This document shows, piece by piece, positions 10,650 through 20,989 of a DNA stretch of 64,000 nucleotides. The stretch comes from Debaryomyces hansenii CBS767 (Eukaryota > Ascomycota > Pichiomycetes > Serinales > Debaryomycetaceae), in contig NC_006048.2 of NCBI RefSeq assembly GCF_000006445.2, forward strand, positions 1,612,001-1,676,000. The letters run 5' to 3'. The notes under the pieces were generated by a model, which was not told the origin of the DNA, searched no databases, and saw only the letters and a program-made list of their open reading frames with translations. Both the position numbers and the translations under genes were made by a program. The stretch's first letter is position 1. The number at the start of each line of letters is the position of its first letter.

Positions 10650-11975
10650 ATGCAGTTAAATGGTATAGGAAAACATTCGATTCGGTTTTTGTCTGATAAG
10701 GCTTCGAGATTTGTTCCAAAAGGTGGAGTTTATCCAAAAGGATTTATGGTTGGGGGAATTCATTGTGGTGTTAAAAAGGACGGTAAATCATTGGATTTGG
10801 CAATTTTGACAAATACTCACGGGAAGTCAGCTGTAGCATCGGCGGTGTTTACTACCAATAAATTCAAGGCAGCACCGGTGCAAGTTTCGTCGAAGATCGT
10901 TAAAGAGAAAAAGGGAGAAGAGATCAATTCGTTAGTGGTCAACAGTGGGAATGCTAATGCGGTCACAGGAAGCCAGGGTATGAAGGACGCGCAAGATATG
11001 ATCACGGTTACGGATTCGGCATTAGGGAATCCGACAAATTCGTCGTTGGTCATGTCTACTGGTGTGATTGGGAACAATCTACCTATCAGTAAGATTTTAT
11101 CTGGAATTCCCCAATTAGCTGGTGGGAATTTGGGTAATACTCATGAAGATTGGTTAAATTGTGCACAGGCAATATGTACGACCGATACTTTTCCAAAGTT
11201 AGTCAGTAAACTGTTTGAGCTCAATGGCCATACGTACACATTGGCTGGGTTGGCGAAAGGGGCCGGTATGATTTGTCCAAATATGGCCACATTATTAGGT
11301 TTTTTCGTAACTGATGCCCCGGTTTCGGCTTCGGCTTTGGATCAGATTTTGAAGTTTGCCACGGACAGATCGTTCAATAGTATTTCAGTCGACGGAGATA
11401 TGTCCACTAATGACACAATTGTTGCCATAGCCAATGGTGCCGCCGGGGGCGAGCTCATTGACAACACGGCTTCTAGTGCGGAGTCCTTTGGAATATTGCA
11501 GCGTGAAATCACAGGTTTTGCTCAACAATTAGCACAATTGGTTGTCCGTGATGGGGAGGGTGCTACCAAATTCATCACCATCAGTGTCAAAAATGCGTTG
11601 TCCTACGGTGATGCCAAGATTATTGCATCATCTATTGCCAACTCATCATTATTTAAAACAGCAATGTACGGAAATGATGCCAACTGGGGCCGTATTTTGT
11701 GTGCTATTGGTTATTCACAAGTAAGTTCGGGAGATTCCATTAACCCAGCCAAAACGAACGTTTCGTTCATCCCTTCGGATGGTTCTCTGAAATTAAAGTT
11801 ACTAGTTAATGGTGAGCCAGAAGTAGTAGATGAAAAGAGAGCTTCGGAAATTCTTTCTGTAGAGGATATCGAAGTTGAGATCGACTTAGGTACTGGAGGT
11901 GGTCAGGAATGTAAGTTTTGGACTTGCGATTTAACTCACGAGTATATTACTATTAATGGTGACTACAGATCTTAA
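10650..11975 (+). CDS. ARG7: Mitochondrial ornithine acetyltransferase (ArgJ family)
   Basis: 441-residue arginine-biosynthesis enzyme that moves the acetyl group from N-acetylornithine to glutamate in the mitochondrial matrix. The first ~20 residues are basic and Ser-rich ([14 protein letters not shown]), as expected for a presequence. The autocleavage site is clear: GAGMICPNM then Ala213/Thr214 then LLG, Thr214 being the nucleophile of the beta chain. Other conserved blocks are [23 protein letters not shown] and [10 protein letters not shown], plus a C-terminal [12 protein letters not shown]. Two CTG codons (in SKLFEL and GSLKLK) probably read as Ser. Divergent from MRP49 across 215 bp. Confidence 0.95.
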   Translation: MQLNGIGKHSIRFLSDKASRFVPKGGVYPKGFMVGGIHCGVKKDGKSLDLAILTNTHGKSAVASAVFTTNKFKAAPVQVSSKIVKEKKGEEINSLVVNSGNANAVTGSQGMKDAQDMITVTDSALGNPTNSSLVMSTGVIGNNLPISKILSGIPQLAGGNLGNTHEDWLNCAQAICTTDTFPKLVSKLFELNGHTYTLAGLAKGAGMICPNMATLLGFFVTDAPVSASALDQILKFATDRSFNSISVDGDMSTNDTIVAIANGAAGGELIDNTASSAESFGILQREITGFAQQLAQLVVRDGEGATKFITISVKNALSYGDAKIIASSIANSSLFKTAMYGNDANWGRILCAIGYSQVSSGDSINPAKTNVSFIPSDGSLKLKLLVNGEPEVVDEKRASEILSVEDIEVEIDLGTGGGQECKFWTCDLTHEYITINGDYRS

Positions 11976-12142
11976 ACTAGAGTCAAGATTTCTGGTTCAT
12001 TACTTTTAAGTACAATGTATAGAATACATATTAAATGTAATATGGATGTAAAGCTATTTGTATAGCGAAATCGCGTGTTTTGACGTGTATTTTAAATTGT
12101 AGATCATGATATTCTTCTTACAATCATTCGAAAACAGGGCAC

Positions 12143-13513
12143 ATGAGTCAATCTGCTTACCAATCCACTATAGAGGATCTCCCCGATATAACCACCTCTA
12201 CCAATGTTACCGTTCTGAAAGAAATCTTTGGTCTCGGGCTTTTTATAAACATAGCAGCTACAGGTCCATGCAGATTATACGTTACTGATTTCACTGCTAA
12301 CCCACGGGTGGTTAATTCCTTTCTTGACAGTTTTTTAGTTGACGAATTTGAAATACCTACAGAACGAATCTTTCTAATTGATGTATATAAAGAGAAATTG
12401 AAAGGGCTAATTGATGAGTATGAAAGACGATATAGAGAACCTTTATTAGAAAACGATGTAAGACCACCTTTTAGAATTTCAGATAAAATATGCATTGTTA
12501 AGGCAACGGTGGTATTGAAGAAGTTCAACAATATCTTGGAAGGCAGAGCCAGAAGTGTCAGGTTGGTTAATGAAGGAGATTTTAAGTCGAGTGAGAATTT
12601 GCAGAAGTTGTATGCTAACATTTGTAAACTACCCAAAGAATTCTTTAAAGAAAATTTGACTAGGGCGAAGACTGTAATACCAAGTGTGTACTTGGAGCCG
12701 GTTTTGGCATCCTTGGGAGATAAGAATTCAAATATCAATGGAAATAGTGATACTAGCACTAATCCAAAATCTAATGTAAACTCTAATACGGGGTCGGTGA
12801 TTAATGATTCACAACCACGACAGACATACGTGAAGACGGAAGAAGTAACAGAAAACATGATTCCTGATACATTATTTCCTAATGATTACGTGGATACAGC
12901 ACACCAATCATTAGATGCTGATATTCAGCAACGAGAAAATGAAATGGACTATGAAAACAATAGCTTCCCGAACCCAGCTCATGGTGCCTTCTCACATGGA
13001 TACTCACAACAAGGACACTCACAACGAGAACTCTCACAACAAGCCTACTATTCATTGAAACAACTTAATGATTATCATAGTTACGGAATCGATAATGAGG
13101 TATACAGAGTTAGAGGGAAAATTCTTGGTTGCAATCCATCTGACTGGTCCCAGGTTTGTATCAAGAAATATGAACATGACTCGTTTAAGAATAAGGTAGT
13201 CTTGAGTGATCCTTACATGAGGAATTTGGAGATTATATTGTGTGATCAAATCCCTTTAAACAGCCAAGAAGAAGTATTGTTGGACTCTGATAACTCAATC
13301 ACCATTGTCCTAGATCAAGAACAAATTGCGCAAGCATTAAATACTGAAGCTATAGAACTGGCTTATACGATAATATCCAAATTAAATAAAAAGTCATTCA
13401 CTAACGAAATTCTTGAATTTGAGCTATATAAGAAGTCGGTGCATATAAATGCGAAAAATCAATTCCTTATTTGGTCGGCTAGAAATGTTTCATTTGACGT
13501 TATTATGAAATAA
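12143..13513 (+). CDS. Possible OB-fold telomere-binding protein (Cdc13-like), tentative
   Basis: 456 residues in two presumptive folded regions, joined by a polar Asn/Ser/Gln-rich linker (residues ~195-310, with several SHGYSQQ/SQRELSQQ-type units). The N-terminal ~190 residues alternate strand-like segments (CRLYVTDFTANPRVV, KICIVKATVVLKKF). The C-terminal ~145 residues start with NEVYRVRGKILGCNPSDW, which looks like the first strands of an OB fold. The arrangement and size suit the shortened Cdc13 of Candida-group yeasts, which keep a DNA-binding OB and a C-terminal OB. The match rests on architecture, not on a diagnostic motif. Stn1 or an unrelated nucleic-acid-binding protein cannot be excluded. 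Start at 12143 was preferred to an earlier out-of-frame ATG. Confidence 0.4.
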   Translation: MSQSAYQSTIEDLPDITTSTNVTVLKEIFGLGLFINIAATGPCRLYVTDFTANPRVVNSFLDSFLVDEFEIPTERIFLIDVYKEKLKGLIDEYERRYREPLLENDVRPPFRISDKICIVKATVVLKKFNNILEGRARSVRLVNEGDFKSSENLQKLYANICKLPKEFFKENLTRAKTVIPSVYLEPVLASLGDKNSNINGNSDTSTNPKSNVNSNTGSVINDSQPRQTYVKTEEVTENMIPDTLFPNDYVDTAHQSLDADIQQRENEMDYENNSFPNPAHGAFSHGYSQQGHSQRELSQQAYYSLKQLNDYHSYGIDNEVYRVRGKILGCNPSDWSQVCIKKYEHDSFKNKVVLSDPYMRNLEIILCDQIPLNSQEEVLLDSDNSITIVLDQEQIAQALNTEAIELAYTIISKLNKKSFTNEILEFELYKKSVHINAKNQFLIWSARNVSFDVIMK

Positions 13514-13601
13514 TGACATTATAATTCATAAAGGTGAATCATACGCATGCGTTTTCTTTTAAAGATTTATTAAGTTATAGAAATATAAAACACCCAATAG
13601 T

Positions 13602-14585
13602 TTATGAAACCGAAGAAGAGTTTTGAATTGGAGCTTGGGGAGAAATACCAGAACTGTTTTTAGACTTGATTGAATTAGCTTTACTGGCAACTCGACTAAT
13701 TGTCAGCACCGTATTCTTAAACGTCTGCATGCTTTTGTCTATACCCGAATAGTATCTGGCTGCTTCAACAATTGGCCAAGGTACAGCTCTGAAAATGGGC
13801 AAGAAGTTCCCATAGAAAGGTATTTTAATTTCGCCTCGCCTGCCTAATTCTATTGCTGAAATAACATTATCTGCAACATATTTGGGATCCAACTCGGGTG
13901 CAAGAATGCTGGAGGGAGTTTTAACACCATCGAACATACCTGTTTTCAATTGACCCGGACATATCAATAGAGTTTTAATCCCTTTAGGGTTTATGGACGG
14001 TGGACCCAACTCGTATGTCAATGATTCGTGTAATGCAATTAGACCAGACTTCGATGCGCCATATGCACTTAGACGAGCTGGAGACATGTATCCCAAGACT
14101 GATGCAATAGTGACTATATAGCCTCTTTGCATGAGTAACATATCTGGTAGGAATGTTTTTATAGTGTAGAAGCTAGACATTAAATTGATTTGAATAGTTC
14201 TTTCAATCTCATCGTAACTCAAGTCCAATAGAGTTTTTCCAGTAGTAATTCCAGCATTGTTAATCAAGATTGTCACATTCCCAACGTCCTGCTTGATCTT
14301 TTTCTGACAACAAATAATCTGTCTTCGATCACTCACATCACATTTGTAATAATTAACAGTTTCAACTTTTTCCAGTTGTTCCGGAATCTTGATATCAAGT
14401 ACCACCACATTGGCTCTTTTAGTGACAAGCTTTTTAACTATTTCTCTCCCGAGACCACTTGCGCCACCAGTAACCAAAACTAGATCTCTATGTGGTTCAA
14501 AGTAATTTCCTATAAGTGTATTGGAAATATTTCTATATTGCCGATTAAGATGATAAAATAATATTGAAAACATCGATTCATTCAT
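13602..14585 (-). CDS. TDA5: Short-chain dehydrogenase/reductase, Tda5-like
   Basis: 327-residue classical SDR. A short hydrophobic N-terminus (MFSILFYHL) may anchor it to a membrane. The Rossmann motif TGGASGLGREI is near residue 40, NNAG near 110, the catalytic Ser in VTIASVLGY and the YGASK catalytic Tyr/Lys near 175. CPGQLKTGMF follows. A second hydrophobic patch (GNFLPIFRAVPWPIVE) sits near 265, as in RDH10/Tda5-type membrane SDRs. The substrate is unknown. The S. cerevisiae counterpart has an intron. Here an in-frame stop lies just upstream of the ATG and the frame is complete without one. Convergent with the preceding gene (88 bp). Confidence 0.75.
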   Translation of the reverse strand: MNESMFSILFYHLNRQYRNISNTLIGNYFEPHRDLVLVTGGASGLGREIVKKLVTKRANVVVLDIKIPEQLEKVETVNYYKCDVSDRRQIICCQKKIKQDVGNVTILINNAGITTGKTLLDLSYDEIERTIQINLMSSFYTIKTFLPDMLLMQRGYIVTIASVLGYMSPARLSAYGASKSGLIALHESLTYELGPPSINPKGIKTLLICPGQLKTGMFDGVKTPSSILAPELDPKYVADNVISAIELGRRGEIKIPFYGNFLPIFRAVPWPIVEAARYYSGIDKSMQTFKNTVLTISRVASKANSIKSKNSSGISPQAPIQNSSSVS

Positions 14586-14778
14586 TATTTATATATTCAG
14601 CCTATAGTATATAAGATAACAACAGGATCTTAGACAAGAAGAACATGTATTAGATCCACAAGAATAGATGCAAAAATCTGATCTTGTGGTTCCATGCAAA
14701 ATACACGTGACTTGAACTATACTTAAGTTAGCATTGGAACGAAGATGAACCTCCCTGGTATAGGCATTATTGACCAAG

Positions 14779-15861
14779 ATGGAGCATAAACCGCCTCAAA
14801 TCCTTAGAATCAAAAGAAAGAGAGGTCAAGATCCTCTTCAAGCATTGATTCTAGAAGATAACAATGCAGCGAAAAGGTCGAAGCCTTCATCACCAGTTTC
14901 CTCAACGGTACTCGATAAGAATAATAATTTTTATTTTACATTGACTAGAACGGACGAATCTGGGGCTATTAATGAGGAAGCAGTAATTGAATCGATATTA
15001 TCTGAAGCACCTTCGACAAAGAGAACAGCCTCTTCCATACTTGATAAAGATGATGAGAGAAAGGTTGAGAATTCTAATGTGAATAGAAAACGGAAGTTTA
15101 TTATTCCCAAGAGACAAACAGAAGAAGATACATATATACCCAACGAATTGGCCGATATGGTAAGCTCGTTATTAACGTCTAGGCATAATGTGAATAGTCC
15201 CCAAAGAAAACGGCGAAATAGAAGTGGAAATAGTGCTAGCAACCTTGGAGACACACCTATAGTTCCTGAAACAGAGACAGAAGGACAACCTGTTGTTGTT
15301 GTTACAGAAGAAGTATCCGACTACGTTTACGATGTTTATCAGCTATCTCTGACTGAACCAATGACTACTGCAAACCACCCTCAGTCTCAAATTGGTTATA
15401 TTAGATTTTTTGATGAGGACAATGATTTGTACCAATCAGATGAAGAAAAGAACAAAACTAACAACATGTTTTCCGATGATGAGGATTCAAATGCGGAAAG
15501 TTTCTATCAAAATGATTATCCAAGCGACGAAGATGCAGGTGCATATAGTGATACCTACACGGAAGAAGACATTGAAATAATACAACTTCAAGATGGCCAA
15601 GATAGTCAAGACAACGAGGAATACGAATATATTAGTTCAGGAACGAAGCCCGATGAAGGCTTTGAAGATTTGTACGATGATTTTTATGATGATGGAGACA
15701 ATGATATAAATTTTTTGGCTGAAGATCAATATCATAATGTAGATAATGATCAAGAATTGGAAAGAAATCATTTCTTTGAGAACGAAGAAGAGGACGACTT
15801 AGCCATACATAGGGATATAATATTTGGGAAACTAAAAAAAATGATCGATGAAAGGAATTAA
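14779..15861 (+). CDS. IWR1: RNA polymerase II nuclear import factor Iwr1
   Basis: 360 residues from the ATG at 14779 (an upstream in-frame TTG at 14770 is not a likely start). The N-terminus MEHKPPQILRIKRKRGQDPL is the typical Iwr1 basic segment carrying the nuclear import signal, followed by ALILE. The Iwr1 domain lies near residues 175-260: DYVYDVYQL, then IGYIRFFDEDND, then EDSNAESFYQNDYPSDEDA. The C-terminus is very acidic. The protein accompanies assembled Pol II into the nucleus through importin alpha. Its stop is 24 bp from the stop of convergent RPO41. Confidence 0.9.
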   Translation: MEHKPPQILRIKRKRGQDPLQALILEDNNAAKRSKPSSPVSSTVLDKNNNFYFTLTRTDESGAINEEAVIESILSEAPSTKRTASSILDKDDERKVENSNVNRKRKFIIPKRQTEEDTYIPNELADMVSSLLTSRHNVNSPQRKRRNRSGNSASNLGDTPIVPETETEGQPVVVVTEEVSDYVYDVYQLSLTEPMTTANHPQSQIGYIRFFDEDNDLYQSDEEKNKTNNMFSDDEDSNAESFYQNDYPSDEDAGAYSDTYTEEDIEIIQLQDGQDSQDNEEYEYISSGTKPDEGFEDLYDDFYDDGDNDINFLAEDQYHNVDNDQELERNHFFENEEEDDLAIHRDIIFGKLKKMIDERN

Positions 15862-15885
15862 TGCTTCTATTTTATACGTATGAAT

Positions 15886-18800
15886 TTATGAGAAGAAATA
15901 TACACTACCTAATACTTTTTTTATATCTAGTTCACCAGTCGGTGGTTTTTCTATTATTTTGACCGGAACTAACAAGGGCGTGAATGCCTTGGTTAATTTA
16001 TTAACGTTTTTTGATGTTTCATGTGAATCCGTATAATCATATATGCTTAACAACTTTGGACTACTTTTTGACCTGAAGTATAAATGTGGGTTATATTTCC
16101 TAACCAATTGTATAGGCGTATTGGCATCATCCTGATAATTCGTTTGAAGAACCAACTCGTGATAAAGTATCTTATTGTAATGCTTTTTTGTGAATTTCAA
16201 GGGTTCTTCAAAATATTGTGATCTTAATCTATTCAATTCTTCTATTAACTCCAAATTATCCTTATTTTTAACATATACGAGCTGGAAAGATTTCCTTGTA
16301 GTATACATCATGTCTTCTCTCAAATTCTCAATAATATTTGAAGAATGTAATCTGACGAATTCTTCCCTTATTATCCTGGAAAGTTTATTGACATCACACG
16401 GTAAGGTCCAAAATGAATCGTGAACAGAAACGAATGGAATATTGTTCTTCTCCGCAGATATACAGGTCATAAGCATATGGATCGAGTCAATTGAATGTAT
16501 AAAATTAGGCGCAACTGCATTTAACTGTTTTCTTACATCTATGTTAGCCAATTTAGATGGTTTGTTGATGATTATACTTTGCAATGAAGTGGGTAATGCC
16601 TTTTGCTTAGTATGCTTGTATAGTTGAATAACCGGAAAGCCTGACATGGATGTCCACATCATCGGTTTATAAAGCTGCGGATTAAAGAAATCAATTACTT
16701 CTTTTTTATTAAGTCTTGTCAAGGATTGAAAGGTTTCTAAATCAAACGAATTTATTATTCGAAAACAATTGCACAATAACCAATCTTGAATTAATTTAGC
16801 GCCCGAAAATAATTTTGTGATTGAGTTTAAGACTGTGGATGCCAAATAGTTAGAAACTTCGACATTTAAAATCTTCAATTTAGAGAATTGTTCAGGCGTG
16901 ATTGGGATTCCATTGCCTTCGTTCAACTGAACTTCAAAATTCTTAATGATTTCCTTAATTCTCATATTAATTTGCAAAGTAGCACCATGTCTAGTGACAC
17001 CATACACACTAGTCATAACAGTTTGTTTAACAACTTTTCTAGATAATATTGACAAAGCGAGCGCAGCGAGTTCTTGATATTGATTTGAAGGATCTTGTGA
17101 ATGTTTCAAAACTTGGTCCTTAACAATATTCAAGACTTCTGTATAGACATCACTTCTGATAGGACGACTCGAATCTGTTTGCAATAGATTTACTGAAATT
17201 CCACCTTCTTTATCTTTACCCAATGCTGCATAATGTTGTAGTCCATTGCACGACCCATCTTGATGTATCGGAATTCTACAAAGGTATTCTTCAACCTTGT
17301 TACCATCATTTTGACAATATTGCAACACTTTATTGATTTCAAAGCATAGGCTCAAGGTTTGCCAAGGTTTTTCTCCTGATTTCCACCACATTTTTCCTTT
17401 TATTGGATTTTCAGCGGAATCAACAATCAAATTTAGATTCTTATCAATAAAATCTATTCTTTCATCCATTGATAACTTATCCTTACCGTAAACTCCAGCC
17501 AATTGATATTTCAACCAATTAAAGCCGTTGGGACCCAATGGTTTAGCGAACCAAAACATTAATAATGAGCGTACAAGGTCATCCTGATAATGTGATAATA
17601 ATGAAACCATGGGATATGCCCTACCTCTGAAATCAACATTATGAGGTAAATAAAACATGTCTCCGTTTTTATTGAACGAATTAGCCAATTGTTGAATTAA
17701 ATTCAATTCTACTCTCTGACTCTTTATGGCATGATATTCTTGTAATGATTTTCCTACCTGAATTCTATATTTCCATATAGCTTTATTATATTCCGATTCT
17801 GATGAATAGTCCGGTTTTTTTGGTTCTTGCGGCAATATGACTTGCAATTCATTGAAGTTAGGCGGTATTTTCAAGAATTCTTTATTTACACTCATAGCCT
17901 GATTGAATATGTTTAAAGTAGATGGATTGATTGCCCATGCCAAAGATCCAAGAACGTTTAGACCTTCATAAAGTGATTTAAGTTGTCCTGTTTTATGGGC
18001 TTTATTCAAATAGAATAGGGACGTAGATATGTCATCTGTATTAATAATAGGCTTTAAATCGTTTAGATATCCACCGACAACAGGTGACGTCCAAGGCTTT
18101 GGAGGGCAAAGCATCGGAAGATATAATGACCTATCAACAAAGAAAGATTCATAACTCTTGAACTCCTCCAGTAAATATGGATGAATTTTAATAACTCCTG
18201 TCTTCTTGTATGCTGGGCTATCATGATTTCTTAGATAACCCCAAAGAAATGCAGGGAATTCAGCATTTTTTTCAGATAAAAATGACGGATCAATTTCTTG
18301 AGAACTATCCATCAATCTTAGTGACTGGGAAAAGGAATCACTGTCGATGAACGATTGAGGAATTCTGCAATTATGTATAAATATACTAATCAATGAGGTA
18401 AAAAAGACAATAGAATCCTCCTCATGAAAAAATTTCATGAAATAAGGCTTGATATCTTTAAAGTTTGAGTCCTTTAGAATTAATCTTTTAAATGACGAAC
18501 CCAAGGAATTTGACAACTCTGAGACTTTAACATACCCCGATTCGGATGTAAGTGTTTTTGATAGAATATTTGAAATCATTAATGTAACTATAATTCTTCT
18601 GGGAAGCAAACTTAAATAAACTTTGTACTTATATAATATCATTTCATCCTGAGAACTACTTTTGAAATTGGATTTATTCAACTTGACAATTAAAGAATTT
18701 AATGTATTCATGGTTAATTCAAACCAAGAATAAACCAACTTCGAATTAGACATTTTAAATTTATTGATGTTGATTTCATTTGACCTACTGTGGGGTTGGA

Positions 18801-19704
18801 GATTTTCAACTAGATCAAGACAATTTGCCTCGACATTTAACTGTTTCAGTTGATTGAACGTATGGTAATCACGAATAAAATTTTCTTTATCTTCGGGAGA
18901 TAAACTTTCGTACAAGTCATATAATGGAGTTTGACTTAATTTATCGTATTTAACAAACCTTGTCGCTATATAATCACATAATTTGCTGAAGCCCAACAAA
19001 CCATCAGTTTTAAATTTGTCAATCGAATTGTCTTCCTGAGGAGTATCTTGTCTTGACACGTTAGGAATTCTTGTAATCTTTGCAAATGCTTTCAGCACTT
19101 CATTATCGGAAATGGTGTTTATAAAATCTCTAGGAGTGATATTCCACTTTTTTAGGATTGTTTCTATATACTTTGAAATACTATATTTCAAAGATTTAAT
19201 CTCGACATTAATATAAGAATACAATAAACAGTATACTAACTTTGTTTTAATTTCAGAATTATACTCGTGTGTAAAACTTAAATCGGCATCATCAATAATC
19301 AACTTGATATTATGGATATTAATCGTTTTTGGATTAGATATTAAATTTGTCAAAAGAACCGTTAAACATGAATAGTAAACATTCACATTTTGAAAGCTTT
19401 CCTTGATCTTCACTCGTTGTTTCATCCTGTTAAGTAACATACGAGCTTTCAACAAATCATTTCTTAAAATTGATTCAAAAAAATAGTTTATCAAAATATT
19501 ATTATCATTATTCTGAACTCTAAATATGCTAGTGGAATCATTATTAGCGTCAATTATTGAAGCATTCAAGAAGTTTTCAGGATGCGTTCTCGGTATGCCA
19601 TGAAATAAACCATCAGGAGACGCTTTATCTATACTTTTGAGGGAATGAAATCTTATTAGTCGTCCTCTGCAGCCCAATCTCGCTATTGTCTTACAAATCA
19701 TCAA
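15886..19704 (-). CDS. RPO41: Mitochondrial DNA-directed RNA polymerase
   Basis: 1272 residues, single-subunit T7-like RNA polymerase that transcribes mitochondrial DNA and primes its replication. The N-terminus (ARLGCRGRLIRFHSLKS) is an import presequence followed by a helical PPR-type region. The catalytic domain occupies roughly residues 480-1200. Visible motifs include HNVDFRGRAYP, the palm motif HQDGSCNGLQHYAAL with the first catalytic Asp, the fingers segment SRKVVKQTVMTSVYGVT, and HDSFWTLPCDV with the second catalytic Asp. Length is close to the S. cerevisiae enzyme. It is transcribed convergently with IWR1. Confidence 0.95.
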   Translation of the reverse strand: MMICKTIARLGCRGRLIRFHSLKSIDKASPDGLFHGIPRTHPENFLNASIIDANNDSTSIFRVQNNDNNILINYFFESILRNDLLKARMLLNRMKQRVKIKESFQNVNVYYSCLTVLLTNLISNPKTINIHNIKLIIDDADLSFTHEYNSEIKTKLVYCLLYSYINVEIKSLKYSISKYIETILKKWNITPRDFINTISDNEVLKAFAKITRIPNVSRQDTPQEDNSIDKFKTDGLLGFSKLCDYIATRFVKYDKLSQTPLYDLYESLSPEDKENFIRDYHTFNQLKQLNVEANCLDLVENLQPHSRSNEININKFKMSNSKLVYSWFELTMNTLNSLIVKLNKSNFKSSSQDEMILYKYKVYLSLLPRRIIVTLMISNILSKTLTSESGYVKVSELSNSLGSSFKRLILKDSNFKDIKPYFMKFFHEEDSIVFFTSLISIFIHNCRIPQSFIDSDSFSQSLRLMDSSQEIDPSFLSEKNAEFPAFLWGYLRNHDSPAYKKTGVIKIHPYLLEEFKSYESFFVDRSLYLPMLCPPKPWTSPVVGGYLNDLKPIINTDDISTSLFYLNKAHKTGQLKSLYEGLNVLGSLAWAINPSTLNIFNQAMSVNKEFLKIPPNFNELQVILPQEPKKPDYSSESEYNKAIWKYRIQVGKSLQEYHAIKSQRVELNLIQQLANSFNKNGDMFYLPHNVDFRGRAYPMVSLLSHYQDDLVRSLLMFWFAKPLGPNGFNWLKYQLAGVYGKDKLSMDERIDFIDKNLNLIVDSAENPIKGKMWWKSGEKPWQTLSLCFEINKVLQYCQNDGNKVEEYLCRIPIHQDGSCNGLQHYAALGKDKEGGISVNLLQTDSSRPIRSDVYTEVLNIVKDQVLKHSQDPSNQYQELAALALSILSRKVVKQTVMTSVYGVTRHGATLQINMRIKEIIKNFEVQLNEGNGIPITPEQFSKLKILNVEVSNYLASTVLNSITKLFSGAKLIQDWLLCNCFRIINSFDLETFQSLTRLNKKEVIDFFNPQLYKPMMWTSMSGFPVIQLYKHTKQKALPTSLQSIIINKPSKLANIDVRKQLNAVAPNFIHSIDSIHMLMTCISAEKNNIPFVSVHDSFWTLPCDVNKLSRIIREEFVRLHSSNIIENLREDMMYTTRKSFQLVYVKNKDNLELIEELNRLRSQYFEEPLKFTKKHYNKILYHELVLQTNYQDDANTPIQLVRKYNPHLYFRSKSSPKLLSIYDYTDSHETSKNVNKLTKAFTPLLVPVKIIEKPPTGELDIKKVLGSVYFFS

Positions 19705-19741
19705 TTGATGCCGGAACTGAAAGTTAGGTCATATGCCTTAG

Positions 19742-20037
19742 AAACCACTGATTTATATAGGGATAGTCGAACAAACTAGTTTTGGTGACAAAGTGTTTGT
19801 AGATCGAATATAAGAGAAGACTTATGGTTGTAAAATGAAAAAATGAACATGACACAAAATTAATTACATAGATAAAACTGGAGCTATTTGAGCTAGTGAA
19901 CCGTTCAATATGACCTATGCTGTAGGCTATTACTATTGAAGCATGATGTTTATATGGTATACTAAACTGTATGAGTATAATGTTTATATAGTTGAAATAC
20001 TACACTATATGTGGATTTTTTGTAGAATCAGTGGTTT
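19742..20037. repeat. 12-bp inverted repeat pair flanking ~270 bp
   Basis: AAACCACTGATT at 19742-19753 and its perfect reverse complement AATCAGTGGTTT at 20026-20037. The interior has no ORF. It could be the ends of a small non-autonomous element or chance. No target-site duplication is evident. Confidence 0.35.
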
Positions 20038-20253
20038 GATTCGTACTATGCATTGAAGGGACCCATTCACGATGATGACTGAGCATCTGATATCAGTAGG
20101 ATGCAAGAGTATAATCCAGGAATGTCGATATTCGGGAGCATCCCTATACTAGGTGAGACTAAAGATACTCTGCATTTTAATGGTTGATAAATTAATATCC
20201 ATGGGAACTGGTGACATTGACTGATAACCGCTAATCGTAGATCAATACTGTTA

Positions 20254-20335
20254 AGGTAATAATCACTAATATCTGATAAATTGCTGATAACACTAGGTAA
20301 TAATCACTAATATCTGATAAATTGCTGATAACACT
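20254..20335. repeat. 41-bp perfect tandem duplication
   Basis: Two identical 41-bp units, 20254-20294 and 20295-20335. Each begins AGGTAATAATCACTAATATC and contains two TGATAA tetrad-like motifs. A third copy starts (AGGT-GATTATCAG) at 20336 and decays at once, just before the TRS33 stop codon. Confidence 0.9.
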
Positions 20336-20356
20336 AGGTGATTATCAGTTGTTGAT

Positions 20357-20989
20357 TTAATTGTTGATGCCCGTTTGGATATTGAACGTTACGCTTGGAA
20401 ACTGATTCACTTCTGCGTGCACCTCTGCCTCGATGCCAAAACTCATGAGAATACCTCTAATCACGCCGCATGGAAACCAGAGATAATTCTTGCATTTGTT
20501 GACCGTATCAAAGGCGCCCTTGTCGCTCATCATCGTCTCGATCAACTTGTAGCTGTTGTCGACCAACACAAACGTACCCCGGTGGTTTGTCCGCAAGTTG
20601 CTCATCTGCTTACCGTACAACACTCTCCACACATCGCGACACACAAACTTCATGATATCTAAGATGTCGACCATCTTTTGGTTCGAGCTCTTGAACATGA
20701 TCAACTCCGAGATCCTCAATCCGATGTCAAACCCGTAGTTTTCAACCCTCAACGTCACATCGTCACTTCCGGCGTCCGCAGAATCAAGAATACCCACCGT
20801 GCCCGGCTTATCGTCGCCAGCGTCCGACAAGGGTGTTTCCATCGTGGTGGGCTCGAACTCGGTGTCGGCACCAATTCGCGTCTCGTTGACCTGTTTGCTT
20901 ACCCTGATGGAAGTGGGAACGAGCTCCAGCACAAGCAAGTGGAATGCCGTACTGTTGACGTAGCTCTGATTGTCTAATGGGTCGTACAT
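20357..20989 (-). CDS. TRS33: TRAPP complex subunit Trs33 (TRAPPC6 family)
   Basis: 210 residues. TRAPP is the multisubunit Rab exchange factor acting in ER-Golgi and Golgi traffic. Family blocks: VENYGFDIGLRISE near residue 85, LDIMKFVCRDVWRVLYGKQ, then NLRTNHRGTFVLVDN, and near the end LWFPCGVIRGILMSFGIEAE with VTFNIQ. An extra hydrophilic insertion (~residues 30-80) separates the first helix from the rest, making it larger than animal TRAPPC6. Codon 21 is CTG in LLVLELVP, where relatives have a polar residue, so it likely reads Ser. The gene lies in a clearly GC-richer patch than its neighbours. Confidence 0.9.
   Translation of the reverse strand: MYDPLDNQSYVNSTAFHLLVLELVPTSIRVSKQVNETRIGADTEFEPTTMETPLSDAGDDKPGTVGILDSADAGSDDVTLRVENYGFDIGLRISELIMFKSSNQKMVDILDIMKFVCRDVWRVLYGKQMSNLRTNHRGTFVLVDNSYKLIETMMSDKGAFDTVNKCKNYLWFPCGVIRGILMSFGIEAEVHAEVNQFPSVTFNIQTGINN

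Larger units (their letters stand above)
19705..20356. other. Intergenic region with short repeats (RPO41-TRS33)
   Basis: 652 bp, no gene seen. It holds the RPO41 promoter and the 3' end of TRS33 (both genes are on the minus strand). It contains a 12-bp inverted repeat spanning 19742-20037 and a 41-bp tandem duplication at 20254-20335. The remainder is AT-rich, with several TATA-like runs (for example near 19950 and 19985). Confidence 0.6.

Noticed and set aside
12157..12858. 233-codon antisense ORF to the OB-like gene
   Set aside because: A mirror frame of a Lys/Ser-rich coding region, with no recognisable protein features.
20071..20225. C-box-like ATGATGA and later CTGA, possible C/D snoRNA
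   Set aside because: No terminal stem is visible and the pieces are short motifs expected by chance.
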